Source: Acidimicrobiales bacterium (GTDB lineage: Bacteria; Actinomycetota; Acidimicrobiia; Acidimicrobiales; SZUA-35). From it: a stretch of DNA of 34,477 nucleotides. Location: positions 1 to 34,477 of the forward strand of contig JAHEJM010000039.1 of the NCBI GenBank assembly GCA_024638815.1, read 5' to 3'. A program made the translations under genes and the position numbers. Positions within the stretch are counted from its first letter, which is position 1, and the number at the start of each line of letters is the position of its first letter. Under the pieces are notes generated by a model that worked only from the letters and a program-made list of their open reading frames with translations, was not told where the DNA came from and did no database searches. This document shows, piece by piece, positions 1 through 7,579 of this stretch.

Positions 1-1
1 C

Positions 2-547
2 GAAGTGGTCGACGTGGCGCTGAAGGTCGTGGGCGTGGGCAGCGTCGGCACCCGCTGCTGGGTGGCCCTCTGCCTGGGACGTGACCCGAGCGACGTCCTG
101 CTGCTCCAGATCAAGGAAGCCGTGCCCTCCGTGCTCGAGGCTCACCTCCCGCGGAGCCGGTACAAGAACCATGGCCGCAGAGTGGTCGAGGGCCAGCGGT
201 TGATGCAGGCATCGAGCGACATCTTCCTCGGTTGGAGCAAGGGGATACGCGATCACCACTATTACTGGCGCCAGCTGAAGGATTGGAAGGGCTCGGCCGA
301 TCTCGACACCGCTACTGGGAGGCTGTTGGAGCACTATGCCGGGATCTGCGGCTACACCATGGCTCGGGCCCACGCCGTCAGCGGCGATCCCGGTGCGATC
401 GCCGGGTATCTCGGTAAGGGAACGGTCTTCGAAAAGGCCTTGGGCGAGTTCGCCATGCAGTATGCGACCCAGAACGCCGCCGACTACCAGGCCTTCATGG
501 AGGCGATCGACGGCGGGCTCCCGATCGAGAAGGATCCCGATTCCTGA
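2..547 (+). CDS. DUF2252 family protein, C-terminal part (5' end outside window)
   Basis: The reading frame is open from the first base and ends with TGA at 545-547, so only about 180 C-terminal residues are visible. Near the start, KVVGVGSVGTRCWVALCLG followed by LLLQIKEAVPSVLE matches the glycine-rich core of DUF2252 proteins. The end, EFAMQYATQNAADYQAF, is the usual DUF2252 tail. The family is thought to be distantly related to aminoglycoside phosphotransferase/protein-kinase-like folds; no reaction is established. A GTG at position 5 could be read as a start, but the conserved core begins there, so the gene surely starts upstream. It converges on the DUF2254 gene with about 36 bp between stops. 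Family assignment is from remembered motifs; function is unknown. Confidence 0.85.
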   Translation, partial: EVVDVALKVVGVGSVGTRCWVALCLGRDPSDVLLLQIKEAVPSVLEAHLPRSRYKNHGRRVVEGQRLMQASSDIFLGWSKGIRDHHYYWRQLKDWKGSADLDTATGRLLEHYAGICGYTMARAHAVSGDPGAIAGYLGKGTVFEKALGEFAMQYATQNAADYQAFMEAIDGGLPIEKDPDS

Positions 548-583
548 GTGTCTGGACGGTGGCGCCGGTGGCCTGAGCTCGAC

Positions 584-1900
584 TCAGACGTTGCCGGCAT
601 CGACTGATGCTGTCGCAATGGCCGGCGAGCCATCGGTTCGGCCCAGCATGCGCTCGGTCAGCCACAGCTGGCGGGTCAGACCCCGGGTCGGTGCAGTGAA
701 CCCTCGGCGCGTCGATTCGTCGATCACGGTCCGTACGGTGTCGGCGATCGTTGCCAGCACCGCCGGGTGGGCGGCGGCCGCCCGGCGAAGTTGATCGAGG
801 GCGGCATCGGCATAGCCATTATGGTCGAGGGCATCGAGACGGTCGATACGGCGACCCATGATGATTGCGGTCCGTCCAGGGAGACGGACGCCTTGTAGCG
901 TGAGAAGTATCTGGCCCAGTCGGAGCACGATCTCGCGTGCCGTGTTGGGGTCGTTGATACCGGGTGACAGCGCCCGCAGGCCGATGTCGATCAGACGGAT
1001 CAGTCCGAATCCGACGTCCTGTTTCATGCTTCGGGAGTCCCCGATGCCGATGGCGCGCCCAATGGCGGCCCGGCTTGTGTCATCGAGTGCGCCCCCGTGG
1101 CCGGTCAGCTCGACCATCACCATGTCCTCATAGACGAAGGTCCCGGCCCTGTGACGGATCACGAGACGGCTGCCGTGGGGAACATTGGCCGCCATCGCCG
1201 ATTCGTCGATGGCCTGCACCCAGCCGGTTCGGGCCGCAGTGACCGCTTCACCGGCTGGCGGCTGCTGATCGGTACTCACTGGTCCGCCTTCCTGCTCCTC
1301 GTCTGCGGGCTGCTGGAGCAGGACCAGCGCGCATGTTTCGTCGGCGATGTTGTCGATGAGATTGCCGACCTGGAGTCGACCTGCCATCCGATCCACGCTG
1401 GCCAGCAGCACCAGCAGCGAGACCATGGTGAGGAGGAAGCCGACCAGCACCGTCAGGTCGGGAGCTTGACCCGGGGCGTCGTCCGGTCCAAGGGCCCGAA
1501 GCGCAGCCAGACTATAGGCTGCGGTCCCCAGTATGATGCCGATGGCCACCTGCTGAAAGCGATCCTCCAGGTAGTCGATGATGGTGCGGGGCGACAGTTG
1601 ACCGGCCGCAAGCTGGATGGCGATGAGTGTCAGCGTCAGGACCAGGGTGACCACCGTGATGGTGCCGGTGGCGATGGCGCCGAGAACCGAACGAGCGTTG
1701 ACCACGGTGGTCTCGTAGCTCGAGGGAAGCCAGCGGGCGAAGCCGGCCCGATCGCTGCGAATGGCGACTTCGGCCGCAATCACAGCGGCTACGACGAAGA
1801 TGCCGGGCAGCACGAACAGGCTCTGTCGGAGCCGTTGGGCCAGTGGCCACCAAACACGAGGGATCGACGATGCCGTCGACTCGCTACGGTTTCGGGCCAT
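584..1900 (-). CDS. DUF2254 domain-containing membrane protein
   Basis: A 438-residue protein. Four hydrophobic segments lie in the N-terminal third: about residues 27-47 (VLPGIFVVAAVIAAEVA), 72-97 (ending LVLTLTLIAIQLA), 117-135 and 150-168. A soluble C-terminal region of about 250 residues follows. The motif LSPRTIIDYLEDRFQQ after the second helix and the later GLIRLIDIGLRALSPGINDP are hallmarks of DUF2254. The start is well fixed: AGGAGG lies 6 bases upstream of ATG on the minus strand. The function of the family is unknown; it is predicted to sit in the cytoplasmic membrane. The gene is divergent from the sigma-factor operon, with about 200 bp between them. Confidence 0.88.
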   Translation of the reverse strand: MARNRSESTASSIPRVWWPLAQRLRQSLFVLPGIFVVAAVIAAEVAIRSDRAGFARWLPSSYETTVVNARSVLGAIATGTITVVTLVLTLTLIAIQLAAGQLSPRTIIDYLEDRFQQVAIGIILGTAAYSLAALRALGPDDAPGQAPDLTVLVGFLLTMVSLLVLLASVDRMAGRLQVGNLIDNIADETCALVLLQQPADEEQEGGPVSTDQQPPAGEAVTAARTGWVQAIDESAMAANVPHGSRLVIRHRAGTFVYEDMVMVELTGHGGALDDTSRAAIGRAIGIGDSRSMKQDVGFGLIRLIDIGLRALSPGINDPNTAREIVLRLGQILLTLQGVRLPGRTAIIMGRRIDRLDALDHNGYADAALDQLRRAAAAHPAVLATIADTVRTVIDESTRRGFTAPTRGLTRQLWLTERMLGRTDGSPAIATASVDAGNV

Positions 1901-2099
1901 GGTTACCTCCTGATCGAATGAACCGGTCCGCCCTCCGAGCCCATCACCGCTCTGTAGGCTCTATCCCGGGGACTGAGCGTCAAACCCCAACCCTTCCTGC
2001 GCCCACACCCCTCGGCCCGGTGGGGATCGCCGATTCGTTTCGACCTTACTCCCAGCCTGCCCCTACATGTTCCGCCTAGATCGAACTAAGGTCGTGATC

Positions 2100-2606
2100 G
2101 TGACCAGCACCAACCAGCGAAACCTGCACCTGCGTTTCCCGGCCGAGAACGGCTACCTTCGGGTCTCCCGGCTCACCGCCACCACCCTGGCCGCCGATCT
2201 CGGGTTCGATGTCGACGCCCTCGACGATCTTCGTTTGGCCGTGGCCGAGGTCGTGAACTACCTGGTCGAGTCGTCGACCGCCGAGCAGGTCGTGCTTCGG
2301 CTCGTCGCCGACCACGGAGGTTTCCGGCTCGAGGGCATGACGGTTGACGAGGACGACGAGTCGGCTCGGGCGACCGAACCGATGGGGCCAACGGTCGGGC
2401 TGGAGGACGCCGCCCTACTGGACGACGGCGCGGTGGATGACCTGCTGCATGCGGTATTGGGGGCGACAACCGATGAGTATCGCATCGGTGTGATCGGTGA
2501 TCGTCGCTACGTCTGGTTGGCCAAACACACTCCCGACGCCACCGATCCCGGCCGGACGGGCTCGGTCGACGCCTCGCCGGTCGGCGCCGACGACGGCGGC
2601 GAGTGA
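2100..2606 (+). CDS. RsbW-like HATPase-fold anti-sigma protein, degenerate ATP site
   Basis: About 168 residues, lying 7 bp before the sigma factor gene and therefore probably its cognate anti-sigma regulator. The N-terminal half (LRFPAENGYLRVSRLTATTL, then DLRLAVAEVV) follows the pattern of RsbW/SpoIIAB-type anti-sigma kinases. The ATP site looks broken: in the N-box the usual E-x-x-x-N becomes E50-V-V-N53-Y54, with Tyr at the Mg-binding Asn position, and no G1 (DxGxG) or G2 (GxGLxL) glycine box is recognisable. An acidic insert (VDEDDES, residues about 89-95) occupies the G1 region. I prefer the GTG at 2100, preceded by AAGG with 8-base spacing, over the ATG at 2067, which has no Shine-Dalgarno. 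It may bind sigma or a STAS partner without kinase activity; that is inference. Confidence 0.7.
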   Translation: MTSTNQRNLHLRFPAENGYLRVSRLTATTLAADLGFDVDALDDLRLAVAEVVNYLVESSTAEQVVLRLVADHGGFRLEGMTVDEDDESARATEPMGPTVGLEDAALLDDGAVDDLLHAVLGATTDEYRIGVIGDRRYVWLAKHTPDATDPGRTGSVDASPVGADDGGE

Positions 2607-2613
2607 GTTCGCC

Positions 2614-3363
2614 ATGACCGAGGAGAGGGACTCCGTTCGGGAGCGGTTGTTCACCGACTACTTCGAGACCGGCTCGGACCGGGCCAGGACGGAGTTGATC
2701 GAGAGCTACGCCCCCTTGGCCGAGTTCTTCGCCGCCCGATACCGGAACCGGGGGGCGGACAATGAGGATCTCCGGCAGGTGGCCCAACTCGCCCTCATCA
2801 AAGCCCTGGACCGATTCGATCCCGAGGTGGGAGTGAAGTTCTCCACCTTCGCCGGGCGCACCATCGATGGTGAACTCAAGCGTTACTTCCGGGACAAGAC
2901 CTGGGCCGTGCGGGTTCCCCGAGCGCTCAAGGAGCTGTCGGCCGATGTCCGCAGGACGGCTGACCAACTCGCTCTGGAGTACGGGCGAGCGGCGACCGTG
3001 GACGAGATCGCCGACCACCTCGGAGTGAACGCTGATTCCGTACTCGAGGCGCTCGATGTGAAGGGGGCGTATCGGCCGACCAGCCTGGATCGACCGGCCG
3101 GTGTCGAGGGTGAGTCGTCGACGATAGGCGATCTCGTGGGTGAGGACGACCCGGCCCTGGCCCGTCGTGAGGCGAGAATGACGGTGCGAAGCCTGCTGGC
3201 CACTCTGCCGGAGCGGGAGAGGACCATTTTGGAGCTGCGATTCTACGAGGACTGTTCCCAATCGGAGATCGCCGAGAGGGTCGGTGTCAGCCAGATGCAC
3301 GTGTCCCGGTTGCTCAAACGGAGCTTCGACCGGCTACGAGGCCAGCTGGAGCACGGCGAGTAG
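2614..3363 (+). CDS. SigB/SigF/SigG-family RNA polymerase sigma factor
   Basis: A 249-residue alternative sigma factor of the general-stress/sporulation type. Region 2 contains NEDLRQVAQLALIKALDRFD then KFSTFAGRTIDGELKRYFRD and WAVRVPR, the signature of SigB/F proteins. A sigma-3 domain follows (residues about 105-165, with TVDEIADHLGVN). Region 4 ends the protein, with LPERERTILELRFYEDCSQS and the helix-turn-helix ERVGVSQMHVSRLLKRS. The ATG at 2614 is 7 bp after the stop of the anti-sigma-like gene. Such factors recognise GTTT-N14..17-GGGTA promoters, and one lies about 1.3 kb downstream, before the second anti-sigma gene and photolyase. The exact paralogue (SigB or SigF) cannot be decided. 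Confidence 0.93.
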   Translation: MTEERDSVRERLFTDYFETGSDRARTELIESYAPLAEFFAARYRNRGADNEDLRQVAQLALIKALDRFDPEVGVKFSTFAGRTIDGELKRYFRDKTWAVRVPRALKELSADVRRTADQLALEYGRAATVDEIADHLGVNADSVLEALDVKGAYRPTSLDRPAGVEGESSTIGDLVGEDDPALARREARMTVRSLLATLPERERTILELRFYEDCSQSEIAERVGVSQMHVSRLLKRSFDRLRGQLEHGE

Positions 3364-3437
3364 ATCGTTGGCCGAATCACCGGCGCGAAGTAGATCGCAG
3401 GGCGAAATCGGTCGTCGACGGGGAGAATTTCGACGGC

Positions 3438-3848
3438 TCAGCTTGGGCGGCCGAGCAGTTGCTCCGACAGGCCGGGGTAGCCCGCTTGACAGGCGTGGAG
3501 CAGGCTCTCGAGTTTCTTGGCTTTGAGTTTCGATCCCTTGACTTTCAGTTTGCGCTGCCACAGCGCCCGTCCCAGTGGGAGTGTGCCGAGGAGGATTTCG
3601 TGGAAGTGATCGCCGGAGACGCGTGCGGTGAGCGTGGCGTCCAATCCCGAGGCCCCGAAACTGGTCTCGACCGGTGCCGACCGTCCATCCACCCACATCA
3701 GGACGGCAGGATCATGGATCTCGAAGCAGACGATCATCCGGCTCTCGACCAACGGTGCCATCAGGTCGACGTCGTCTTCCTCGATCTCGGCGAAGAGCCG
3801 TCGGAAGAGGGTCTCGAACTGTTCGGCATCGGTGTAGATCTTGCCCAT
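3438..3848 (-). CDS. SCP2 sterol-binding-domain-like protein
   Basis: 136 residues, no signal peptide or membrane segment. The central part (MIVCFEIHDP, VLMWVDGRSAPVET, DATLTARVSGDHFHEILLGT, then LPLGRALWQRKLKVKGSKLKA) has the typical SCP2/YhbT-like arrangement: a beta-sheet lipid-binding fold ending in a lysine-rich strand with KVKG. Such proteins bind lipids or acyl-CoA, and in actinobacteria they are numerous with mostly unknown ligands. It is convergent with the sigma gene and sits inside the stress cluster, but no functional link can be shown. No Shine-Dalgarno is evident before ATG 3848, so the start is moderately secure. Confidence 0.7.
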   Translation of the reverse strand: MGKIYTDAEQFETLFRRLFAEIEEDDVDLMAPLVESRMIVCFEIHDPAVLMWVDGRSAPVETSFGASGLDATLTARVSGDHFHEILLGTLPLGRALWQRKLKVKGSKLKAKKLESLLHACQAGYPGLSEQLLGRPS

Positions 3849-4207
3849 CGGCGCACTCTACACCCCAAGCGGTCGTCGTGGCCGATTTGATCGTTCCGGA
3901 TCGGGCGCCGGCCGGACAGGGGGGTGTTCCCGTCTTTCTGATCTCTATCTTCTGTGCGACCCGGTTACTCATGCCGTTCCTGGGTGACGTCGGTGGACCG
4001 GCTGGTCTCGCCGTGGTCGGTGCCGCCGCAGTCGGTCCGTTCGGCGGCGCAAGGACAAGCGACTTCGAGTGGCGAGACGTTCGCCTACTTGCACAGCAAC
4101 GGCTCCCCGGAGCCGGAGCCGACCAACCGTGAGCTCGAGGTGCTCAGAGGACTGACCGGCTCCCCTCTCGGCGGGGCCGGAGCCATGACATAGGCCGATC
4201 CGAGTCT
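3849..4207. other. intergenic region without recognisable gene
   Basis: About 360 bp between the SCP2-like and STAS genes. Open frames across it have no family resemblance and lack a plausible ribosome site. It contains several GGCTCC/GGAGCC inverted motifs, including a compact hairpin at 4101-4114 (6-bp arms, 2-nt loop) and a wider one pairing 4158-4163 with 4179-4184. The wider one lies beyond the STAS stop and could help end minus-strand transcription. Nothing else is supported. Confidence 0.4.
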
Positions 4208-4253
4208 TGAGCTGCAGCTTCGACCATTACTGAGCTGCAGCTTCGACCATTAC
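4208..4253. repeat. perfect 23-bp tandem duplication over the STAS stop codon
   Basis: The 23-mer beginning TGAGCTGCAGC and ending GACCATTAC occurs twice head to tail, at 4208-4230 and 4231-4253, without mismatch. The minus-strand stop codon of the STAS gene (TAA, complement of 4250-4252) lies in the right-hand copy, so the left copy is a duplicate of the 3' end beyond the stop. The protein is not changed by it. Confidence 0.95.
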
Positions 4254-4555
4254 GATGCGCCCAGGTAGTCGAGAAGTCCGGTGATCTCCAGGACTTTGTG
4301 GACCGACGGCGACATGGCGGTGATGGCGAAGGCCCCGCCGCCGCGGCCGACCAGTTCCTTGATTTTGATGATCTGGCCGATGCCGGAGGAGTCGACGAAG
4401 TCGAGGCCGCCCAGATCCATGGTGACGGCTCCACCGTCGATATCGGCGGTTGCCGCCTTGAGTTGGTGGCAGTTGTCGGCGTCGAGCTCACCGGTGAGAA
4501 CGATGGTGCTTCCCTCTTCGTGGTTGTCGATGTCGATGGTGAGACTGTCGGTCAC
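4250..4555 (-). CDS. STAS-domain anti-sigma factor antagonist (SpoIIAA/RsbV type)
   Basis: A 101-residue single STAS domain. TIVLTGELDADNCHQLKAA is the N-terminal strand-helix unit, and MDLGGLDFVDSSGIGQII contains the conserved DSSG loop at residues 55-58, where anti-sigma kinases phosphorylate serine. In partner switching the unphosphorylated antagonist captures the anti-sigma protein and frees sigma. The start is GTG at 4555, with GGAGG 6 bases upstream on the minus strand. It is divergent from the intact RsbW-like gene, with a predicted SigF/B promoter in between. Likely partners in this window are the proteins at 4844-5263 and 2100-2606. The 3' end is marked by a 23-bp tandem duplication. 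Confidence 0.92.
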   Translation of the reverse strand: MTDSLTIDIDNHEEGSTIVLTGELDADNCHQLKAATADIDGGAVTMDLGGLDFVDSSGIGQIIKIKELVGRGGGAFAITAMSPSVHKVLEITGLLDYLGAS

Positions 4556-4604
4556 TTCTGCCTCCGTGATTCCACTACCGAATCATGGTACTGGCCCGGT
4601 TGGT

Positions 4605-4630
4605 GGTTTGACCGCTCGACCGTCGGGTAC
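4605..4630 (+). promoter_or_regulatory. predicted SigB/SigF-type promoter
   Basis: GGTTT at 4605-4609 and GGGTAC at 4625-4630 are separated by 15 bp, matching the actinobacterial SigF/SigB consensus GGTTT-N15..17-GGGTA. It points to the RsbW-like/photolyase operon, leaving a leader of about 200 nt before ATG 4844. I found no comparably good match elsewhere in the window when looking for GGGTA with GTTT upstream on either strand. Predicted only. Confidence 0.6.
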
Positions 4631-4843
4631 CACCTGTGAGCAGCAGCCCAGCGGAAGAATGCCCTCTTCGTATGAGTCTTCACGTCATCGCTTCGAATCA
4701 TCACAAACCTGTCCTCGACCGTCCCGTCAACGAACGATTGACCTCCGCAGCCGCCATGAGCGGATGGGGGAAACTCACCAACGCCGAGCGTGGTGTCGGT
4801 GACCTACACTCGATCTGCGATGCGTCGGCCTAGGAGACTACCC

Positions 4844-5263
4844 ATGGGATCGGTGACCGCCGGCGAGCAGCAGAGTCCCGCCGAAGCCGACACCGTCGAG
4901 CACAGTTGGGAGGCCGGAACTCTGCGCCTGTCCGAGGCCCGAACCGTGGTGAGTCGTTGGTTGGGGGCTCACCGGATCACCGAGTTGGAGTCCGCGCTTC
5001 ACCTGGTCATCACCGAACTACTGTCCAATGCTCGCCAGGCGTCCAAGTCGACCGATCCGATCACGCTTCGTCTGGATCTCGATGATGAGGTGGTCGACAT
5101 CGAGGTCGCGAACATCGGCCAGGAGTTCGACCCGTCCTTCGACATGCCCGATGCCCTTGCCCTGGGTGGTCGGGGCCTGAGCCTCGTCTCGGCCATGGCC
5201 GACTCGGTCGACGTCGATCATTCCCGGGGTCGAACCCGGGTTGCCGCTCGTTTCCGGCTCTAG
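4844..5263 (+). CDS. RsbW-like anti-sigma serine kinase (HATPase_c_2)
   Basis: 139 residues with an apparently complete GHKL ATP site. The N-box is ITELLSNARQ (E58, N62), a G1-like VANIGQEF follows, and the G2 box is GGRGLSLVSAMAD near residue 110, then RGRTRVAARFRL as the last strand. Such proteins bind sigma and phosphorylate a STAS antagonist. The start at ATG 4844 is supported by AGGAG with 7-base spacing; longer in-frame extension to 4790 has no ribosome site. Only 7 bp separate its stop from the photolyase GTG, so the two are probably one operon under the promoter at 4605-4630. Its natural partners are the divergent STAS protein and the sigma factor at 2614. Confidence 0.88.
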   Translation: MGSVTAGEQQSPAEADTVEHSWEAGTLRLSEARTVVSRWLGAHRITELESALHLVITELLSNARQASKSTDPITLRLDLDDEVVDIEVANIGQEFDPSFDMPDALALGGRGLSLVSAMADSVDVDHSRGRTRVAARFRL

Positions 5264-5270
5264 TGGTGTC

Positions 5271-6713
5271 GTGAGCGAGGGGTCTTCGTCCACCACCTCG
5301 GTGGTCGAGGAGGAGCGGCTGAACTGGCGTCGTGGATCCGGCCCGGAGAGCGGTGACGTCGTCGTGTACTGGATGCAGCAGGCCCAGAGGGCTGAACACA
5401 ACCCTGCCCTGGAGTTCGCCATCACCACGGCCAACGACCACGACCTGCCGGTGGCCGTGGTCTTCTGTCTGGTCGACGACGTTCCCGAGGCCTCGCTTCG
5501 CCACTACCACTTCATGGTCGAGGGTCTGCACCGCCTTGACGGAGCCCTACGGCGGCGGGGTATGGCCTTCGAGGTCCTCCGGGGGCAGCCGGATCGGATT
5601 CTTGGGGATCTGAACCATCGCATGGCGCTGCTGGTGCTTGATCGGGGTTATCTCCCGATGCAGCGGCGATGGCGCGATGACGTGGAGGAGGCGACGGACT
5701 GTCCGGTCGTCGAGGTCGAGACCGACGTCGTGGTGCCGGTCGATGTGGCATCCGACAAGCTGGAGACGGCAGCCCGAACACTGCGCCCCCGCATCCATGA
5801 CCACCTCGAGCGCTTCCTGGTCGATCTGGCCACCACGCCGGTGTCCCGCTCGTCGGTTCCCGGCGGTGATCGACCGGTGTCCCTGGCCCGATCCCTTTCC
5901 GATTCCTCGATCTCGTCGTTCCCCCTGGATCGATGGCGGACGGAACTCGACGAGCTGCCCATCAGCCGGGAGCCCGGTCCGGTGGCCGGCTGGACCGGCG
6001 GTACTCCAGCGGCCCGGGCTCGGCTTCGGGCCTTCTGCCGAGACGTACTACCCGACTACGCCACACGACGCAATCGCTACGATGTGGCCGATTCGTGTTC
6101 TCGGCTGTCGCCCTATCTGCACTTCGGACAGATCTCACCGGTGGCGGTCGCCGTGGCCGCTCGTTCATCTGGTGCACCGGCCGACGAGGTCGATGCCTTC
6201 GTCGAGGAGCTGGTGGTCAGGCGGGAACTGGCGATCAACTACGTGGTCCACCAGCCCGATGTCGACTCGTTCACATCCCTGCCCCGGTGGGCCCGACGCA
6301 CCCTGGACGACCACCGCGCCGACGAACGCCCGACGGTGTATACGGCGGCCGAGCTGGAGGCGGGAAAAACCGACGACCGGGTGTGGAACGCCATCATGAC
6401 CGCAATTCGAACCGACGGCTGGGTCCACAATCAACTTCGCATGTACTGGGGCAAACAGATTCTGTACTGGACGAACACGCCGGGCCATGCCTTCCGAACC
6501 CTGCTCGACCTCAACAACCGGTACTTCCTCGATGGTCGTGACGCCAACAGTTACGCCAACGTGGCCTGGTGTTTCGGCCGCCACGATCAGGGCTTCCAGG
6601 AGCGGGAGGTGATCGGCAAGCTTCGCCCGTTCACCGATGCCGCCCTCAGACGCAAGGGCGACCTCGACGCCTGGGTCGACTCCGTGACCGGAGGCGACGA
6701 TCAGGCCGGCTGA
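5271..6713 (+). CDS. phr: class II deoxyribodipyrimidine (CPD) photolyase
   Basis: About 480 residues, normal for class II photolyases, which split cyclobutane pyrimidine dimers using FADH- and blue light. The N-terminal Rossmann domain shows VVYWMQQAQRAEHNPALEFA and the DLPVAVVFCLVD strand. The C-terminal FAD domain has SRLSPYLHFGQISP, EELVVRRELAINY, WNAIMTAIRTDGWVHNQ, LRMYWGKQILYW and DGRDANSYANVAWCFGRHDQ, the class II signature. The start is taken as GTG 5271, in frame and 7 bp after the RsbW-like stop; an ATG at 5241 inside the upstream gene is possible but would overlap it. It is probably co-transcribed with the anti-sigma gene, placing photorepair under stress-sigma control. A possible terminator hairpin overlaps its stop. 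Confidence 0.95.
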   Translation: MSEGSSSTTSVVEEERLNWRRGSGPESGDVVVYWMQQAQRAEHNPALEFAITTANDHDLPVAVVFCLVDDVPEASLRHYHFMVEGLHRLDGALRRRGMAFEVLRGQPDRILGDLNHRMALLVLDRGYLPMQRRWRDDVEEATDCPVVEVETDVVVPVDVASDKLETAARTLRPRIHDHLERFLVDLATTPVSRSSVPGGDRPVSLARSLSDSSISSFPLDRWRTELDELPISREPGPVAGWTGGTPAARARLRAFCRDVLPDYATRRNRYDVADSCSRLSPYLHFGQISPVAVAVAARSSGAPADEVDAFVEELVVRRELAINYVVHQPDVDSFTSLPRWARRTLDDHRADERPTVYTAAELEAGKTDDRVWNAIMTAIRTDGWVHNQLRMYWGKQILYWTNTPGHAFRTLLDLNNRYFLDGRDANSYANVAWCFGRHDQGFQEREVIGKLRPFTDAALRRKGDLDAWVDSVTGGDDQAG

Positions 6714-6726
6714 TGCAGGAGCCGGC
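6705..6726 (+). terminator. GC-rich hairpin at the photolyase stop
   Basis: GCCGGCT (6705-6711) pairs with AGCCGGC (6720-6726) around an 8-nt loop. The left arm ends at the first base of the stop codon. No T-run follows, which is common for actinobacterial terminators but weakens the call. A second small palindrome (6746-6761) lies downstream in the same convergent gap. Confidence 0.35.
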
Positions 6727-6802
6727 GGGAACGGAGACTGCGACTCCGATCGGTTGATCGGACGGCCGATGGACTACTGGAGGCGGGCCGAGCCTCGATC
6801 TC

Positions 6803-7435
6803 TCACGCGTCCACGCCGGCAGTGGTCCAGATGTCCTCGATATCGGTGGTCGGCCCGTCAACCAGCAAGGTGGCCACGGGCTTCAGCTCGCCGCTGATGA
6901 TCTCCTGTACCGCCGGAACCGGATCGGGATCGGCGAAGTGATGAGTTGAGCTGCGGCCCGAAGTGGGGTCACTGGTCCACCACGACGCCTCCATGGCCAC
7001 ACCGTTGGGATCGGTGAAGTAGATGGAGCGCAGAAAGCCATGGTCGACCACATCGGTGACCTCGGTTCCCGACGCCTCGAGTCGGGTCTTGAGCTCGTGG
7101 ACCGCGGCCTCGTCGGGCAGGTTCAACGACAGGTGGTCGAACTGGAAGAATCGGCTGTCGGGAACACCGGCCGGCTTGGCCACGGTCTCGGCGTCGAGGC
7201 CGTGGTATTCGAAGAAGGCGACGCAGCTGCCACCGACGTCGAAGAAGTAGTGGCGAAAGTCGTCGGTGGCCACGGTGGCCACCAGAGGTGCTCCCATGAC
7301 GCCGTGCCAGAACCGCACGGTTCGATCCATGTCCGTGGTCACCAAGGCGAGATGGTTCAAACCCGACCACTCAGGGGGGACACCGTCGACATAGAACGGC
7401 GGTTGACGGTTTGGGGCAGTGGGTTCGGAAGCCAT
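6803..7435 (-). CDS. VOC (glyoxalase/extradiol dioxygenase superfamily) protein
   Basis: 210 residues. Two beta-alpha-beta-beta-beta halves are visible: LNHLALVTTDMDRTVRFWHG then HYFFDVGGSCVAFFEY, and FDHLSLNLPDEAAVHELK then IYFTDPNGVAMEAS. Metal-ligand candidates are present in the usual places: the His of NHLAL, the Glu of FFEY, the His of FDHL and the final Glu of AMEAS. The superfamily holds glyoxalase I, ring-cleaving dioxygenases and resistance proteins, so the substrate is unknown. The start is ATG 7435 because GGAGG lies just upstream on the minus strand; a longer in-frame start at 7507 has no such support. It is convergent with the photolyase. Confidence 0.85.
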   Translation of the reverse strand: MASEPTAPNRQPPFYVDGVPPEWSGLNHLALVTTDMDRTVRFWHGVMGAPLVATVATDDFRHYFFDVGGSCVAFFEYHGLDAETVAKPAGVPDSRFFQFDHLSLNLPDEAAVHELKTRLEASGTEVTDVVDHGFLRSIYFTDPNGVAMEASWWTSDPTSGRSSTHHFADPDPVPAVQEIISGELKPVATLLVDGPTTDIEDIWTTAGVDA

Positions 7436-7579
7436 GGTCTTGTCCTCCTCGGTGGGAACAGTACAAACAAGCACCGGTGTTACCAGCACCGCCACCGCCC
7501 AAACCACCTCCGACGGCGCTCGACGCCACCGTTGACCGGCCCACCGGCCCGGATTCAGGGGTCGACCGTGACCACGGGC

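Noticed and set aside
4636-4833. 65-codon GTG frame starting about where the predicted SigF/B promoter would initiate (possible leaderless small protein)
   Set aside because: Third-position GC is clearly lower than in neighbouring genes and no domain is seen; kept only as a possibility in the leader of the RsbW-like gene.
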